Shown here: piece by piece, positions 46,791 through 55,113 of the stretch
How positions within the stretch are numbered: position 1 is the first letter of the stretch
Layout of the letters: the number at the start of each line of letters is the position of its first letter
Assembly (NCBI GenBank): GCA_965220615.1
Contig: CBDCQL010000001.1
Span: 62,001-126,000, forward strand
DNA length: 64,000 nucleotides
Source: JAGWBD01 sp965220615
GTDB lineage: Bacteria > Chloroflexota > Anaerolineae > Aggregatilineales > Phototrophicaceae
Direction of reading: 5' to 3'
Notes under the pieces: model-generated
Database searches by the model: none
Told to the model about the DNA's origin: nothing
The model's input: the letters and a program-made list of their open reading frames with translations, nothing else
Program-made: the position numbers and the translations under genes

Positions 46791-47698
46791 ATGACCTGCC
46801 ACATCAGCCTGAGTCTGCCTCCGGGCCCCGACAAGGGAAGAATCAGCAAGTACATGGATGACCTCGACCTCGACCTGCCGCAACTGGCCGGTCACGTCGA
46901 CAGCCTGTGGATGACCGATCACTTCATCCGGGACGACGATCCCTGTTACGAGGCCTGGACCGTTATGTGCTACCTGGCTGCCCGCTGGCCGCAGTACCGC
47001 ATCGGCTCGATCGTGTCCTCTGCCAGAGTTACCGCAACCCCGCGTTGCTGGCCAAAATGGGCGCCACGCTGCAGTCCCTCTCGGGCGGCCGCTTCATCAT
47101 GGGCATCGGCGCCGGCTGGAAGGAGGATGAATACCGCGCCTACGACTTCCCCTTCCCACGCGCCGGCGTCCGCATCGGGCAACTGCAGGACACGCTGGAG
47201 ATCATTTCGCGTATGTGGCGCGAGCCCGGCCCGGTCAGTTGGCAGGGGCGCCACTTCCGCGTCCGCGACGCCATCTGCGAGCCGCGGCCGCAGCCCGTCC
47301 CACCCATCATCGTCGGCGCGGGAGGACGCAGGGCCATTCGTCTGGCCGTGCAGTACGCCGACGGCTGGAACCCGGCGGTCTTTGAGTTGCCTCTCTTCCG
47401 CGAACGCCTCGCCATCTTTTATCAGCACTGCGAGAAACTGGAGCGCGACTCCGCCAGCATGGAGATCTCCTGGTGCGGTCGCCTCAGCGTCGCCACCACG
47501 GAACGAGCCGCCCGCGAGCGCAACAGCCGCTCCTAGGAACGCGAAGGCGCATTCATCGGCTCTCCGGCACAGGTCATCGAGCAAATGCAGACCTTCATCG
47601 ACCTGGGCGTCAGCCGCTTCATTCTGGAGATTCTCGAATTCAGCGACGAGGAGGTCATCGGCATCCTGAAGGAAGACATTCTGCCCGCCCTGCGCTGA
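46791..47698 (+). pseudogene. Degenerate tandem copy of the LLM oxidoreductase (frameshift plus in-frame amber)
   Basis: The frame starting at ATG 46791 reads GRISKYMDDLDLDLPQLAGH and DSLWMTDHFIRDDDPCYEAWT like its neighbour, but near 47015-47020 two extra bases relative to the intact copy shift the frame. The sequence continues in the next frame as LCQSYRNPALLAKMGATLQ, GIGAGWKEDEYRAYDF and PPIIVGAGGRRAIRLAVQYADGW. A TAG at 47534-47536 then interrupts it where the intact copy has Trp-Gln, and the homology resumes as GAFIGSPAQVIEQMQTF and ends at a TGA at 47696. Removing two bases gives 302 codons, which matches the neighbour. Two independent lesions make a sequencing error an unlikely explanation. 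Confidence 0.88.
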
Positions 47699-47765
47699 AC
47701 GCCTGGCCACCAGGCCCTCCCCGCGCTATGCTGACCGGCAGCGATTCGCCCCGAAGGAAAAGCCA

Positions 47766-48623
47766 ATGAAACTCGTATCCATCGCCCCTGACATGCGCCT
47801 CGGCATCTGGCTTGACGACGCCGTGGTCGATACCTCCGCCGCCGGAATCGCCGGCATGCCCGGCACCATGGCCGACGCGCTCAGCGGCGGCGCGTCCGCC
47901 CTTGACTCGCTGCGCAACCTCGCCGTCGACCCGCCGGAAAGCGCCCTGCTGCCCGCCGACAAGGTGACGCTCGGCCCCTGCGTGCCGCAGCCGGGCAAGA
48001 TCCTCTGCGTCGGCCTCAACTACGCCAAACACGCCGCCGAGGGCGGTCAGGCGATTCCAGAAACGCCGGTACTCTTCTCCAAGTTTAACAACAGCCTCGC
48101 CGGCCCGGACGAGGACGTCCCCCTGCCCGCCAGCGCCGTCGAATACGACTATGAGGTCGAATTGACGGCCGTCATCGGCAGGACGACGCGCGACGTCAGC
48201 GTGGAGGACGCCCTCGATTACGTCGCCGGTTATTGCTGCAGCAACGACGTCAGCGCGCGCGACCTGCAGATGCTCACCGGTCAATGGTTGCTGGGCAAAA
48301 CGCTGGACAAGTTTCTGCCGCTCGGCCCCTGGCTGGTGACCAGCGACGAGGTGCCCGACCCTCAGGCGCTGGGTCTGCGCTGCTGGCTCAACGGCGACCT
48401 GCGCCAGGACTCCAACACGTCGGACATGATCTTCAGCGTGGCCGAGATCGTCAGCTACGCCAGCCGCTACATGACCTTCGAGGCCGGTGACGTCATTTCC
48501 ACCGGCACGCCCGAGGGAGTCATCATGGGGATGGACCCCCGCGTCTGGATGAAGGCCGGCGACGTCGTCAGCGTCGAGGTCGACGGCCTGGGCCGGCTGA
48601 GCAACCGGCTGGTGGAGTTATAA
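47766..48623 (+). CDS. Fumarylacetoacetate hydrolase (FAH) family protein
   Basis: 285 residues. The FAH-fold signature is complete: KILCVGLNYAKHAAEGG, PVLFSKFNNSLAGPDEDV, EYDYEVELTAVIG with the metal Glu pair, GYCCSNDVSARDLQ with the metal Asp, KTLDKFLPLGPWLVT, and FEAGDVISTGTPEGVIMGM. Members hydrolyse or decarboxylate 2,4-diketo acids, including 2,4-diketo-3-deoxy sugar acids; that fits the sugar-acid theme but is inference. The low-G+C insert begins immediately after its stop. Confidence 0.93.
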   Translation: MKLVSIAPDMRLGIWLDDAVVDTSAAGIAGMPGTMADALSGGASALDSLRNLAVDPPESALLPADKVTLGPCVPQPGKILCVGLNYAKHAAEGGQAIPETPVLFSKFNNSLAGPDEDVPLPASAVEYDYEVELTAVIGRTTRDVSVEDALDYVAGYCCSNDVSARDLQMLTGQWLLGKTLDKFLPLGPWLVTSDEVPDPQALGLRCWLNGDLRQDSNTSDMIFSVAEIVSYASRYMTFEAGDVISTGTPEGVIMGMDPRVWMKAGDVVSVEVDGLGRLSNRLVEL

Positions 48624-48650
48624 TGGGTGCAAATGGCTCAGGTGATCACC

Positions 48651-49535
48651 ATGGAAAGCAATCAGCAGCTAAGTTACCTGACGGACACTCCAAAGCAACA
48701 GCAGGTTGATGGCCCTGGCAATGATGCAGAGAAGCAAAAGCCACGCCGTCGTGCGAACGATCTTGATGGGGCAGCCTGGACGCGCAATTCCATCAGCATC
48801 TGGTCTGACATTCGCAAGAGCAAGGAAGAACAAGAGCTAAATCACCCTGCGATTTTCCCCGCTCAGCTTGTGCAGCGAGTGATTGAGACTTTCACTCGCA
48901 GTGATGAAAAAGTGATTTTGGACCCCTTCTGTGGAAGTGGTTCAACAGTGGTAGTTGCTTCTCGATTGGGGAGAAGCGGTCTGGGATTCGAGACGAACCC
49001 GGATTATGTCCAGCTAGCGTTACGTAGATTGGCTTCAAAACAACTTTGGCAAGACGAGGAAGATGAAAGTCACGTCTACACAGCAGATGCCCGCGACGCC
49101 CTGGATTTTGTGGATCCAAACAGTGTCGACTTGATCTTTACTTCCCCACCCTATTGGGACATTTTGTCGCAAAAGCGGTCCGCTGACGGGAAAGAAGTCA
49201 GGGATTATGGAAATGTCCACAAGGACCTAGGGAAAATAAAGGACTATCAGGAATTCCTCAGTGAACTTGCAGCAGTTTTTTCCCTGATGCTTCAAATTCT
49301 GAAACCAGGCAAGTATTGCATCGTGAATGTCATGGACCTGAGAAAGAAGAGTGTTTTCTATCCATTGCATTCAGATCTTGCCGACAAAATGCAGTCCATT
49401 GGATTTATTTTCGATGACCTGTTTATTTGGGATCGAAGGCACGAATACAACAACATGAGGCCGCTCGGCTACCCATCAGTGTTTCGTGTCAACAAGTGCC
49501 ACGAGTACCTTCTTGTCTTCCAGAAGCCACGCTAA
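48651..49535 (+). CDS. Site-specific DNA methyltransferase (TSPPY type, probably N4-cytosine)
   Basis: 294 residues from ATG 48651 with AGGTGA 8 bp upstream (GTG 48627 and ATG 48633 are in frame). Motifs in order: HPAIFP (65-70), the AdoMet-binding block DPFCGSGST (91-99) with GLGFETNPDYV, then the catalytic TSPPYWD (164-170). The AdoMet region therefore precedes the catalytic region, although the wording resembles beta-class enzymes. TSPPY suggests N4-cytosine or N6-adenine modification; N4C is more frequent with this exact form. Base composition and codon use are clearly more A+T-rich than the FAH-family gene 28 bp before it, consistent with horizontal acquisition. Two genes follow closely (9-bp and 0-bp gaps). 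Confidence 0.92.
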   Translation: MESNQQLSYLTDTPKQQQVDGPGNDAEKQKPRRRANDLDGAAWTRNSISIWSDIRKSKEEQELNHPAIFPAQLVQRVIETFTRSDEKVILDPFCGSGSTVVVASRLGRSGLGFETNPDYVQLALRRLASKQLWQDEEDESHVYTADARDALDFVDPNSVDLIFTSPPYWDILSQKRSADGKEVRDYGNVHKDLGKIKDYQEFLSELAAVFSLMLQILKPGKYCIVNVMDLRKKSVFYPLHSDLADKMQSIGFIFDDLFIWDRRHEYNNMRPLGYPSVFRVNKCHEYLLVFQKPR

Positions 49536-49544
49536 GGAAATACT

Positions 49545-50483
49545 TTGAACGGCTTGATAATCGAAGACGACTATATCGATCCTGATGTTGCTTATCTCCT
49601 AGGTCTCATAGTCGCACGCGGTCAAATCATTCAGAATCCGTCCTTGTACAAAATCATCATAAGTTTCCCGATGGGTAATTTGCAAATCGAAGCCAAGGAT
49701 TTAGAAGACCAGATTCAGCAATTTGACATCAAGACCAGCATCCAATTGGGAATGGGACAAATTAGAGAACGCCTGATTGAACTGATGGACTGTGACGTCA
49801 AAGTCAACTCCACAGACAACAACAATTCGATGGTTCTTACTTTGACTCGGCGAACGATGGCATGGCGGAATATCCTGATGCATCTGGAACAAAAGACAGA
49901 CTTTAGACAGATGTCAGTGCCGAAAGTCCTGTTTCATGAGGCAGTCACTTCCGATGTTCGCCTTGAGTTTGTTCGCGGATTTGCCGACGTAGCCGCCAAC
50001 ATCAGGCGATCTAACAACCATTTCGGAGAGTTCAATCGAGTAAGATTGGATGTTCTCAATGAAAATTGGACTTTACCAATTCAAATCTGCTCACTAATGC
50101 AACAACATCTTGATATTCCAGTGCAAAGCATAATTTGGGGCCATCCAAGCTTGGGACGGGAATTTCGAGAGCACATGATCAACGTTTTCGTCTCACCATT
50201 CCAACGTGTAGGGTCAATCTTTACCCACAAGCAGCAAGTACTAGATATTCTCACGGAGCAGGACGATGAACGACCTCAGCGTCCTAGCCTGTATCTACCT
50301 TGTCCCGGAAGAAGAAGACTTAGGGGCCAAAAGGAAACGCACGCAGAAGAAAAATCCTTAAAACTGCCAGAAAACGTTCGGAAGCATTTTGATGCCTATT
50401 GGCAGATTTGCAAGGCAGCAGATTGCTTGGTCGAACCTGAGTCGGGTCCGTTGTTTGCCTCCGTCGAAGTTGATGAAAACTAA
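49545..50483 (+). CDS. LAGLIDADG-like protein in a restriction-modification-type operon (function unassigned)
   Basis: 312 residues from TTG 49545, with TAAGGAAA just ahead and no nearby ATG. I do not recognise a characterised family. IDPDVAYLLGLIVARGQI near the N-terminus looks like a LAGLIDADG helix entry (xxxYLLGLIxGDG), and around residue 144 LEFVRGFADVAANIRRS looks like a second such helix (FLRGFFDADG). In both the acidic residue needed for cleavage appears replaced, by Arg and Ala respectively. A homing-endonuclease fold used for DNA recognition, or a degenerate nuclease, is my reading. The last 60 residues are basic then acidic. Position between a methyltransferase and a PD-(D/E)XK nuclease supports a DNA-targeting role. 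G+C is low. Confidence 0.6.
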   Translation: MNGLIIEDDYIDPDVAYLLGLIVARGQIIQNPSLYKIIISFPMGNLQIEAKDLEDQIQQFDIKTSIQLGMGQIRERLIELMDCDVKVNSTDNNNSMVLTLTRRTMAWRNILMHLEQKTDFRQMSVPKVLFHEAVTSDVRLEFVRGFADVAANIRRSNNHFGEFNRVRLDVLNENWTLPIQICSLMQQHLDIPVQSIIWGHPSLGREFREHMINVFVSPFQRVGSIFTHKQQVLDILTEQDDERPQRPSLYLPCPGRRRLRGQKETHAEEKSLKLPENVRKHFDAYWQICKAADCLVEPESGPLFASVEVDEN

Positions 50484-51002
50484 ATGGCTTACTCTCGGGA
50501 AACTGAAATGTACCCTGACATTGTTAAGTGGCTGGATCGGTTCATCAGGGAAAGATATATCAAGCATTCGGTCAAAACCTTGGATTCTTCAAGAAGCCGT
50601 ACAAGCAGCGTGCTTCAAAGTGAAAAGATTGTTCCCATTAACAAACCCGACTGGGCAAGTTATGACATTCGAGTTGACATCACAAGCCTGATCTCAACAG
50701 AAGAAACGGTCGAGTTTGCCTTTGTTGAGTGCAAGGTGAATCAAATTTCATTACGCGATGTATCTCAGTTGCTTGGCTACAGCCGCGTTGCCAATCCAGT
50801 CTTTGCCTGCATTCTTTCACCAAGAGATGTAAGTGGCGAAATGTCTTCCTTGCTGCGTACTTATGGACGAACCGAGATTCTGGAGTACGACTGGACAGAT
50901 GGTCAGGTGCCTCGGTCAATCTGCATAGCAAAGTGGGACCAACGCAAACAGGATATCGATTACGCTACGCTTCTTCCTTCAGGTTATCACTTGCAGAGTT
51001 GA
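50484..51002 (+). CDS. Small PD-(D/E)XK-type nuclease
   Basis: 172 residues. WASYDIRVDI (Asp61 or Asp65), VEFAFVECKV (Glu82-Cys-Lys84) and the following VSQLLGYSRVA (Gln95) make up the D...ExK...Q arrangement of PD-(D/E)XK nucleases, with the expected spacing. The ATG follows the previous stop directly (TAAATG), so it is translated from the same message. It is the probable cleavage subunit of the three-gene set. No helix-turn-helix or target-recognition domain is apparent, so specificity would have to come from a partner. G+C is low like its two upstream neighbours. Confidence 0.8.
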   Translation: MAYSRETEMYPDIVKWLDRFIRERYIKHSVKTLDSSRSRTSSVLQSEKIVPINKPDWASYDIRVDITSLISTEETVEFAFVECKVNQISLRDVSQLLGYSRVANPVFACILSPRDVSGEMSSLLRTYGRTEILEYDWTDGQVPRSICIAKWDQRKQDIDYATLLPSGYHLQS

Positions 51003-51016
51003 CAACCGAGTCCGGC

Positions 51017-51880
51017 CTACACCCCCAGCGTCCCGAAGTAGTGCTCGAAGAAGCGCTCGACGTCCACTGAGGTCGCCACTTCGTGCGGGCCCTCGGCACT
51101 TTCCCGCCAGCCGGTCTTGCCCGGCGACTCGTCCAGATCGACCGACACCTGGCCGCGCGTGAAGCCGCAGATCGCCTCGTCAAACAGACAAGCCGCCGCC
51201 AGGGGATCGTGCAGCGTCATCACCGCGCGTTCCGTAAACCACACTTCCGCAAAGTCCATCACCGGCCGCAGCAGGCCTTTGCTGAAACGCTGCCGCACCT
51301 CGTCCGGCGACAGGCGCACCTGCGTCGTCACGTCCAGCCCGACGGAGCGATGGGGCTGCACCGGCGCACGGTACACCATGGCCGTCGCATGGGGGTCGAG
51401 AATGGCGTTCCACTCCTCGTGGTCGCGCACGCCGCTCCAGTAGGAACCGCCCATCAGCATCAGCCCGCCCAGCAGTGACGGGATTTCAGGGTCTGTGGCG
51501 AAAAGCAGCGCGACGTTGGTCAGCGGGCCGATGGGCAGGAGCCACACCTCGCCCGGATGCGCGCGAATCGTCTGCCGCATGAACTCAATGACCTCGCCAC
51601 GCGGGAAGTCCGTCGCGTGCGACCAGTCGCCCAGCGCGTCGGCCTGCGGCGACATGGGTTGACGTTGCTCGACCAGGAAGGGCTGCTCCGCGCCGATGTA
51701 AATCGGGACGTCCACGCCCGCCTCGCGGCAGAGCGCGCTGGCCAGCATGCCCCGGCGCCGGCCCTCGCCGGTGACCGTCGTGATCCCCAGCAACTCGCAG
51801 TCCGGCTGCGCCAGCAGGTAGGCCAGGCAGGCCGCGTCGTCGATGTCCGAGCCAATGTCCGTATCCAGCAAGACCTTCAT
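51017..51880 (-). CDS. Nucleoside hydrolase (IUNH family)
   Basis: 287 residues. The N-terminal LLDTDIGSDIDDAACLAYLL is the Ca-binding signature of inosine-uridine nucleoside N-ribohydrolases; LLPIGPLTNVALLFATDPEI, LMGGSY and LHDPLAAACLFDEA are further conserved blocks. It hydrolyses the N-glycosidic bond of ribonucleosides; substrate preference is unknown. Its G+C content matches the host background, in contrast to the low-G+C genes on both sides, so it looks like a resident gene between two acquired segments. Confidence 0.93.
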   Translation of the reverse strand: MKVLLDTDIGSDIDDAACLAYLLAQPDCELLGITTVTGEGRRRGMLASALCREAGVDVPIYIGAEQPFLVEQRQPMSPQADALGDWSHATDFPRGEVIEFMRQTIRAHPGEVWLLPIGPLTNVALLFATDPEIPSLLGGLMLMGGSYWSGVRDHEEWNAILDPHATAMVYRAPVQPHRSVGLDVTTQVRLSPDEVRQRFSKGLLRPVMDFAEVWFTERAVMTLHDPLAAACLFDEAICGFTRGQVSVDLDESPGKTGWRESAEGPHEVATSVDVERFFEHYFGTLGV

Positions 51881-51952
51881 GTAGATTTCCTTTTCAGATT
51901 AGCAATTGAGCGTCCTGAAGAAAGCGGTCACCTTGCGAAGCTTTTTCGTACT

Positions 51953-52130
51953 TCATGTAAATGCCCAGCGATACGACTGAAGTTTTGCCCGTAAAGTGTT
52001 CTCAAATTCTGTTCGATTGACAGTTCTGGCTGCAAGCAGTTTATCTGTTGATGCTTCAAGTGATAGCGTCTCCCAATGCCAACGCCAGAAACGGCTCACC
52101 GTACCACTCGGCGATCTCGTACCGACTCAT
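51953..52130 (-). pseudogene. Truncated ORF coupled to the D12 methylase, likely restriction-endonuclease remnant
   Basis: On the minus strand an ATG at 52130 overlaps the methylase stop (ATGA) and reads MSRYEIAEWYGEPFLALALG before a TGA at 52056. The opening IAEWYGEPF resembles, from memory, the first residues of several type II restriction endonucleases encoded next to their methylases. After the stop, another frame reads TDKLLAARTVNRTEFENTLR to a TGA at 51953, like a C-terminal tail. An internal deletion or frameshift of the nuclease gene is inferred. I see nothing else in the 51881-52126 gap. Confidence 0.45.
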
Positions 52131-53041
52131 GCAAATAGCTGATCGCGTGTGATGACCAGTTCTTTCATTCTGTTGTGATGAGAGTTTTTCATCATCACAA
52201 TCACTGCATTAAATCTATGGTGCTGTATCAGTTCAACGATTTCGGGCGCACTGTCGTAGGTCATCAGGAAATTGGCGTCAGTTCGCTTAAGGACTTCGAA
52301 GAGATGACTGTGGTCGATGTGGTTGTGCGAGTAAAGACGAACGCCAGCCCGTTTTCCACCGGCAGTGTATGGGGGGTCAACAAAGACTGCAGCTTTACTG
52401 CCCCATTTCTGGAGCATCGGTTCAAGCAGAGTCATCCCGTCTTCTTCGTAAAAGGTGATCCGATCAGAGACACTTGCGATTTTGCGCAAGCGGTTGGCAA
52501 GCGTCTCGGGGTACCAGCGGGACGCTATCCCTTTACCGTTTTCACCATGCCTGATCAGCGACGCACCACGTGCCAGAATGCCCGAGTTTCTTGTCCGGTT
52601 GAGGACCAAGGTCCGAAATCCATGTTCTGCTACGTTCTGTGGAGACTCGCTCTCCAGCCTGTTTACTGCGTCGCGAGTGAGCGCGAAATTCAGAACCATG
52701 TCGGCCAGGGATTCCTTGTAGTTCAAGGCTGCTTTCCAGAAGGCGGCAACATCCTGGTCAATTTCGATCATCACTGCCTGATCAACCAAATCTTCCATTA
52801 CTGCGGTAAGCGAAACAATGCCCCCTCCTGCAAATGGCTCAATCAGCATTTGCGTGCCGGAGCCAACCAACCATCTGCGAATGTGGGGTACGAGCCAGGT
52901 CTTACCGCCCGGATAACGTAAGGGACTTCTCTGCGGCACTGAGGCAACATTTGCAGTTGGCAAGGCAGACACCGGGAACGAGAGTGTCTGCAACTCTGAA
53001 AATGTCGGGAGTGATTGCCGGGTCATGCTGCCAGTATCCAT
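52127..53041 (-). CDS. D12-class (Dam-like) N6-adenine DNA methyltransferase
   Basis: 304 residues from ATG 53041 (GGGAAAGG upstream); an in-frame start at 53122 is possible. Motifs: PLRYPGGKTWLVPHI (AdoMet binding, 40-54), LIEPFAGGGIVSL (67-79) and the catalytic VDPPYTAGGKR (DPPY at 222-225), followed by LYSHNHIDHSHLFEVL. This is the MT-A70-unrelated, Dam/D12 class that methylates adenine N6. G+C is lower than in flanking metabolic genes. The ORF that starts at its stop codon appears to be a broken endonuclease gene, leaving an orphan methylase. Confidence 0.92.
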   Translation of the reverse strand: MDTGSMTRQSLPTFSELQTLSFPVSALPTANVASVPQRSPLRYPGGKTWLVPHIRRWLVGSGTQMLIEPFAGGGIVSLTAVMEDLVDQAVMIEIDQDVAAFWKAALNYKESLADMVLNFALTRDAVNRLESESPQNVAEHGFRTLVLNRTRNSGILARGASLIRHGENGKGIASRWYPETLANRLRKIASVSDRITFYEEDGMTLLEPMLQKWGSKAAVFVDPPYTAGGKRAGVRLYSHNHIDHSHLFEVLKRTDANFLMTYDSAPEIVELIQHHRFNAVIVMMKNSHHNRMKELVITRDQLFA

Positions 53042-53137
53042 ATGTGCTTGCCTTTCCCTTGCAGGGCAGGTGAGGAATGTCGGGCGGAGGGATTTGAGCA
53101 GCACATATGTGTGTGCTTGCAACTATTGGCTCCCAAA

Positions 53138-53166
53138 AGCATAACCTGACTTTGAAACAGACGCAA
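53138..53166 (-). promoter_or_regulatory. Candidate promoter of the D12 methylase gene
   Basis: On the minus strand TTGCGT (53166-53161), a 17-nt spacer and TATGCT (53143-53138) lie about 95 bp upstream of the methylase ATG. The match is fair at -35 and good at -10. The rest of 53042-53258 contains no gene. Confidence 0.4.
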
Positions 53167-53258
53167 AACTCCTGAACTGGATTCCAAACCCTGGAACTTG
53201 CGCCAATTCGTGCCAGGCGCAAGACTCCCGGGTCGCAGCTGTCAAGAAAGGGGCCGAC

Positions 53259-54143
53259 ATGCGACTGGGAATGTGCAGCGCCTTCCTGCCGGAAAACATC
53301 AACGACTTCACGCCGGAGCTCTGCCGCCGCGTGCGCGATCTCGGCTTCAGCGGCATATTCATACGCACCCGTCAGAACGACCCGCACACGACCACGCGGG
53401 CGGAGGCGCAACGATTCCGTGACCTGCTGGCCGACGAGAACCTGCGCCTCTTTCAGGGCACCGGCTACTGGCAGAACCTCATCACCGGCGACGAGCAGCA
53501 GCGGCGCGAGGGCGTGCGCACGCTGCAGGCCGCCCTGCGTTTCGCGGGCTGGCTCGGCGCGCGCGGCATCGACACCGGCCCCGGCTCCATGAGTCCCCAT
53601 GGCCCCTGGGCGCCACACCCCGACAACTGGACGCCCCTCGCCCGCCGCCAGCTGATCCGCAGCCTGCGCGAGGCCGCGCCCGCCGCCGAAGACGCCGGCG
53701 TCTATCTCAGCGTCGAGTGCCACCAGACCGTCACCCTCGAGTCGCCGGAAGTGGCCCTCGACGTGATCAACGCCGTCGACTCGCCCTGGGTGCGCATCGA
53801 CTACGACTCGGCCAACTGGCTCAACCTGCGCACGGCCTGGGACAGCACCAGCGCCCTCAACCACCACTTTGACCTGCTGGGCGACTACATCGTCAGTTGT
53901 CACGCCAAGGACGTTTTCGTCGAACCGCGCCTGGTGATTCACGTCAGCGACGGCTGCGCCGGCCGCGGTCTGGTCGATTTCCGCACGCTCTGCCGCCGCA
54001 TGCACGAGTTGTCGCCGGACTACCCCGTCATCATTGAGGGCGCGCAGACCGAAGACCTGCCCGAAGTCAGCGCCTTCTTCCACGGCATCGCCGCCGAACT
54101 GGAACTGCCCCTGCTTGACGCCCACGAGGAAGCGCCGACATGA
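53259..54143 (+). CDS. Sugar phosphate isomerase/epimerase (xylose-isomerase-like TIM barrel)
   Basis: 294 residues, MRLGMCSAFLPENINDFTPE. Barrel motifs: LGFSGIFIRTRQNDPHTTT, LFQGTGYWQNL, GARGIDTGPGSMSPHGPWAP, VYLSVECHQTVTLESPEVAL (metal Glu), VRIDYDSANWLN (Asp), YIVSCHAKDVFV (His) and YPVIIEGAQ (Glu). It is not closely related to the pair at 182-2281. Its stop overlaps the SDR gene start (ATGA), so epimerase and dehydrogenase form one unit. The substrate is unknown. Confidence 0.9.
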   Translation: MRLGMCSAFLPENINDFTPELCRRVRDLGFSGIFIRTRQNDPHTTTRAEAQRFRDLLADENLRLFQGTGYWQNLITGDEQQRREGVRTLQAALRFAGWLGARGIDTGPGSMSPHGPWAPHPDNWTPLARRQLIRSLREAAPAAEDAGVYLSVECHQTVTLESPEVALDVINAVDSPWVRIDYDSANWLNLRTAWDSTSALNHHFDLLGDYIVSCHAKDVFVEPRLVIHVSDGCAGRGLVDFRTLCRRMHELSPDYPVIIEGAQTEDLPEVSAFFHGIAAELELPLLDAHEEAPT

Positions 54144-54895
54144 GCGACCTGCGTTTCGCCGCGCCCGTCGAACGCCGCGTCGCCCTGGTCACCGGCGGCG
54201 CGCGCGGCATTGGCCGCGCCACGGCCCTGCGCATCGCCCGTGAGGGACGCGACGTCGCCCTGCTGGACCTTCTGGACGACGAGGGCAGGGAGACCGTCGC
54301 CGCTATCGAGGCCCTGGGTCAGCGCGCCTTCTATCTGCGCGTCGACGTGACCGACGAGGCCGCCGTACACGAGGCCGTGGCGCAGAGCGTCGCACAGCTG
54401 GGCCGCCTTGACATTCTCGTCTGTTGCGCCGGCGTGCTGGGCGCGGAAGTGCCCTTCATGGAACAGACGGCGGCCGGTTTCGACCGGGTCATGCGCATCA
54501 ACGTGTACGGCGTCTTTTACGCCCATCAGGCCGCCGTGCCGCACATGCTGGAGCGCGGCTGGGGCCGCTGCGTGACCATCACGTCGGGCGCGCGCATGGG
54601 TGGCACCCACGTCGTGCCCTATTCCTGCTCCAAGGGCGCCGTCTGGTCGATGGTGCGGGCCCTGGGAAACGCCTGGCCGCGGCAGAACGTCTTCGTCAAC
54701 GGCGTAGAGCCGGGCCGCGCGCTGACCGAAATGGTCGTGCCGCGCTTCTCACAGGAATTTCTGGACAACCCGCCGACCGCCATCGGCCGCTATTCCGACG
54801 CCGAGGAGGTCGCCGAGGTGATTGAGTTCCTCTGCTCCGAGCGCAACACCTACACCACGGGCTCGGTCTGGAGCGTCAAGGGGCAGAGCGGGTAG
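54140..54895 (+). CDS. Short-chain dehydrogenase/reductase (SDR)
   Basis: 251 residues. The Rossmann nucleotide motif ALVTGGARGIGRATALRIA, LDILVCCAGVLG (NNAG equivalent), the catalytic Ser in TITSGARMGG and the YxxxK motif PYSCSKGAV are all present. LLDLL after the second strand, with an acidic residue, suggests NAD(H) preference. Usual classical-SDR length. It oxidises a sugar or polyol hydroxyl, presumably on the product or substrate of the overlapping epimerase gene. Confidence 0.95.
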   Translation: MSDLRFAAPVERRVALVTGGARGIGRATALRIAREGRDVALLDLLDDEGRETVAAIEALGQRAFYLRVDVTDEAAVHEAVAQSVAQLGRLDILVCCAGVLGAEVPFMEQTAAGFDRVMRINVYGVFYAHQAAVPHMLERGWGRCVTITSGARMGGTHVVPYSCSKGAVWSMVRALGNAWPRQNVFVNGVEPGRALTEMVVPRFSQEFLDNPPTAIGRYSDAEEVAEVIEFLCSERNTYTTGSVWSVKGQSG

Positions 54896-54999
54896 GGAGT
54901 GTCTGGATTACCGGATACAGGAACCCGGTGCGGTGAGCGTCATCCAGCGTTATTTGCATCTCTACAGCAGGGGTAGCGAGGGCCCCGTCCCGAAGCATC

Positions 55000-55083
55000 C
55001 CGCAGGGACGATTTATCAAATCGCCCGTCCTGTCGCGCAGGGGTGATGTGGTGCGTGCGCGGGCGACATGATATGTCGCCCCT
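55000..55083 (-). repeat. Dispersed double-hairpin intergenic repeat, copy B
   Basis: Read on the minus strand: GGGGCGACATATCATGTCGCCC, GCGCACGCACC, CGCGACAGGACGGGCGA, TTTGATAAATCGTCCC. This matches the order and much of the sequence of 15127-15200, in opposite orientation. Each end can fold as a hairpin. It fills most of the gap between convergent SDR and epimerase genes (54896-55113), so it may also serve as a bidirectional terminator. Confidence 0.7.
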
Positions 55084-55113
55084 ACGGCGAATGATGCTGA
55101 CGCTCCCACTATC

